Shown: positions 63,800 to 64,000 of the stretch, piece by piece | How positions within the stretch are numbered: the stretch's first letter is position 1 | Layout: each line of letters starts with the position of its first letter | The notes under the pieces: generated by a model | Seen by the model: only the letters and a program-made list of their open reading frames with translations | Told to the model about the DNA's origin: nothing | The model's database searches: none | Origin: Marisa cornuarietis | Taxonomy: Eukaryota > Mollusca > Gastropoda > Architaenioglossa > Ampullariidae | Reading direction: 5' to 3' | Length of the DNA: 64,000 nt | NCBI GenBank assembly: GCA_004794655.1 | Contig: SMMW01000013.1 | Span: 1,572,001-1,636,000, forward strand | Made by a program: the position numbers and the translations under genes

Positions 63800-64000
63800 C
63801 GAGCCTATTTCACGAGCGCAGAGAATAGAACCCACTGTCCGTAGAGTATCTTACTCATCACAAACCAGTTAGTGACCTAAGGTTCAACGACGACTATACG
63901 CCACAGCGAGTGGGGCTTCCCCCCCGACATTGTCCACACTCCCACACTTGAGCTGTGCTGCTGTCCTCGGACATCTCCTATAGTCCTTCTTTTGGCGAGG

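Noticed and set aside
1..64000. CRISPR arrays, operons, prophage or bacterial mobile islands
   Set aside because: Tandem repeats here have no regular unique spacers, and the window has eukaryotic intron, SINE and microsatellite structure throughout.

Overview
This window looks like nuclear DNA from an animal, most likely a gastropod mollusc. The reasons are long dinucleotide microsatellites every few kilobases, an AT-leaning background with sparse coding sequence, tRNA-derived SINEs, a CR1/L2-type LINE 3' end, and an intron-split gene with homopolymer-rich exons. The gastropod placement, perhaps close to an apple snail, is inferred from the general look of the repeats. No search was possible, so it is tentative. 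There is nothing bacterial or phage-like: no operons, no ribosome binding sites, no CRISPR array.

Only one gene is well supported. It lies on the minus strand at about 55.4-59.0 kb and encodes an ankyrin-repeat protein. The sequence supports a two-exon partial model. Exon A carries the start codon at 58963 and ends at a consensus donor after 58627. Exon B starts at 57660 after a TTGTCTGCAG acceptor and ends at 55457 before a GTGAGT donor. Both junctions are phase-compatible and together give 847 codons. The gene then continues toward lower coordinates, and I could not identify its next exon. The long unspliced reading frame that starts at 57688 and stops at 55349 therefore probably contains intron-derived residues at both ends.

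Layout. 0-5 kb: two degenerate minisatellites (1-280 and 2916-3190), a SINE-like fragment, and a retroelement 3' tail near 5 kb. 5-12 kb: a duplicated acceptor-like segment at 5.2-5.4 kb, then microsatellites. 12-20.3 kb: an intact tRNA-derived SINE with a perfect 12-bp target-site duplication (12511-12716), a possible 22-nt microexon (19861-19882), and a second SINE copy. 20-27 kb: a promoter-like segment near 22.0-22.15 kb and a LINE 3' end with an (ATC)n tail (about 24.7-25.17 kb). 28-33 kb: a diverged direct duplication, with about 530 bp extra in the second copy. 33-45 kb: microsatellites, a 45-bp tandem duplication, a fold-back element at 43.8-44.1 kb, and a long (GAT)n tract. 45-55 kb: microsatellites and two minus-strand SINEs of different families at 53.0-53.4 kb. 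55-59 kb: the ankyrin gene. 59-64 kb: a minisatellite at about 59.9-60.1 kb and microsatellites.

Most open reading frames of 60-180 codons elsewhere have no recognisable domain, often overlap an equally long frame on the other strand, or simply read through microsatellites. I do not call them genes.
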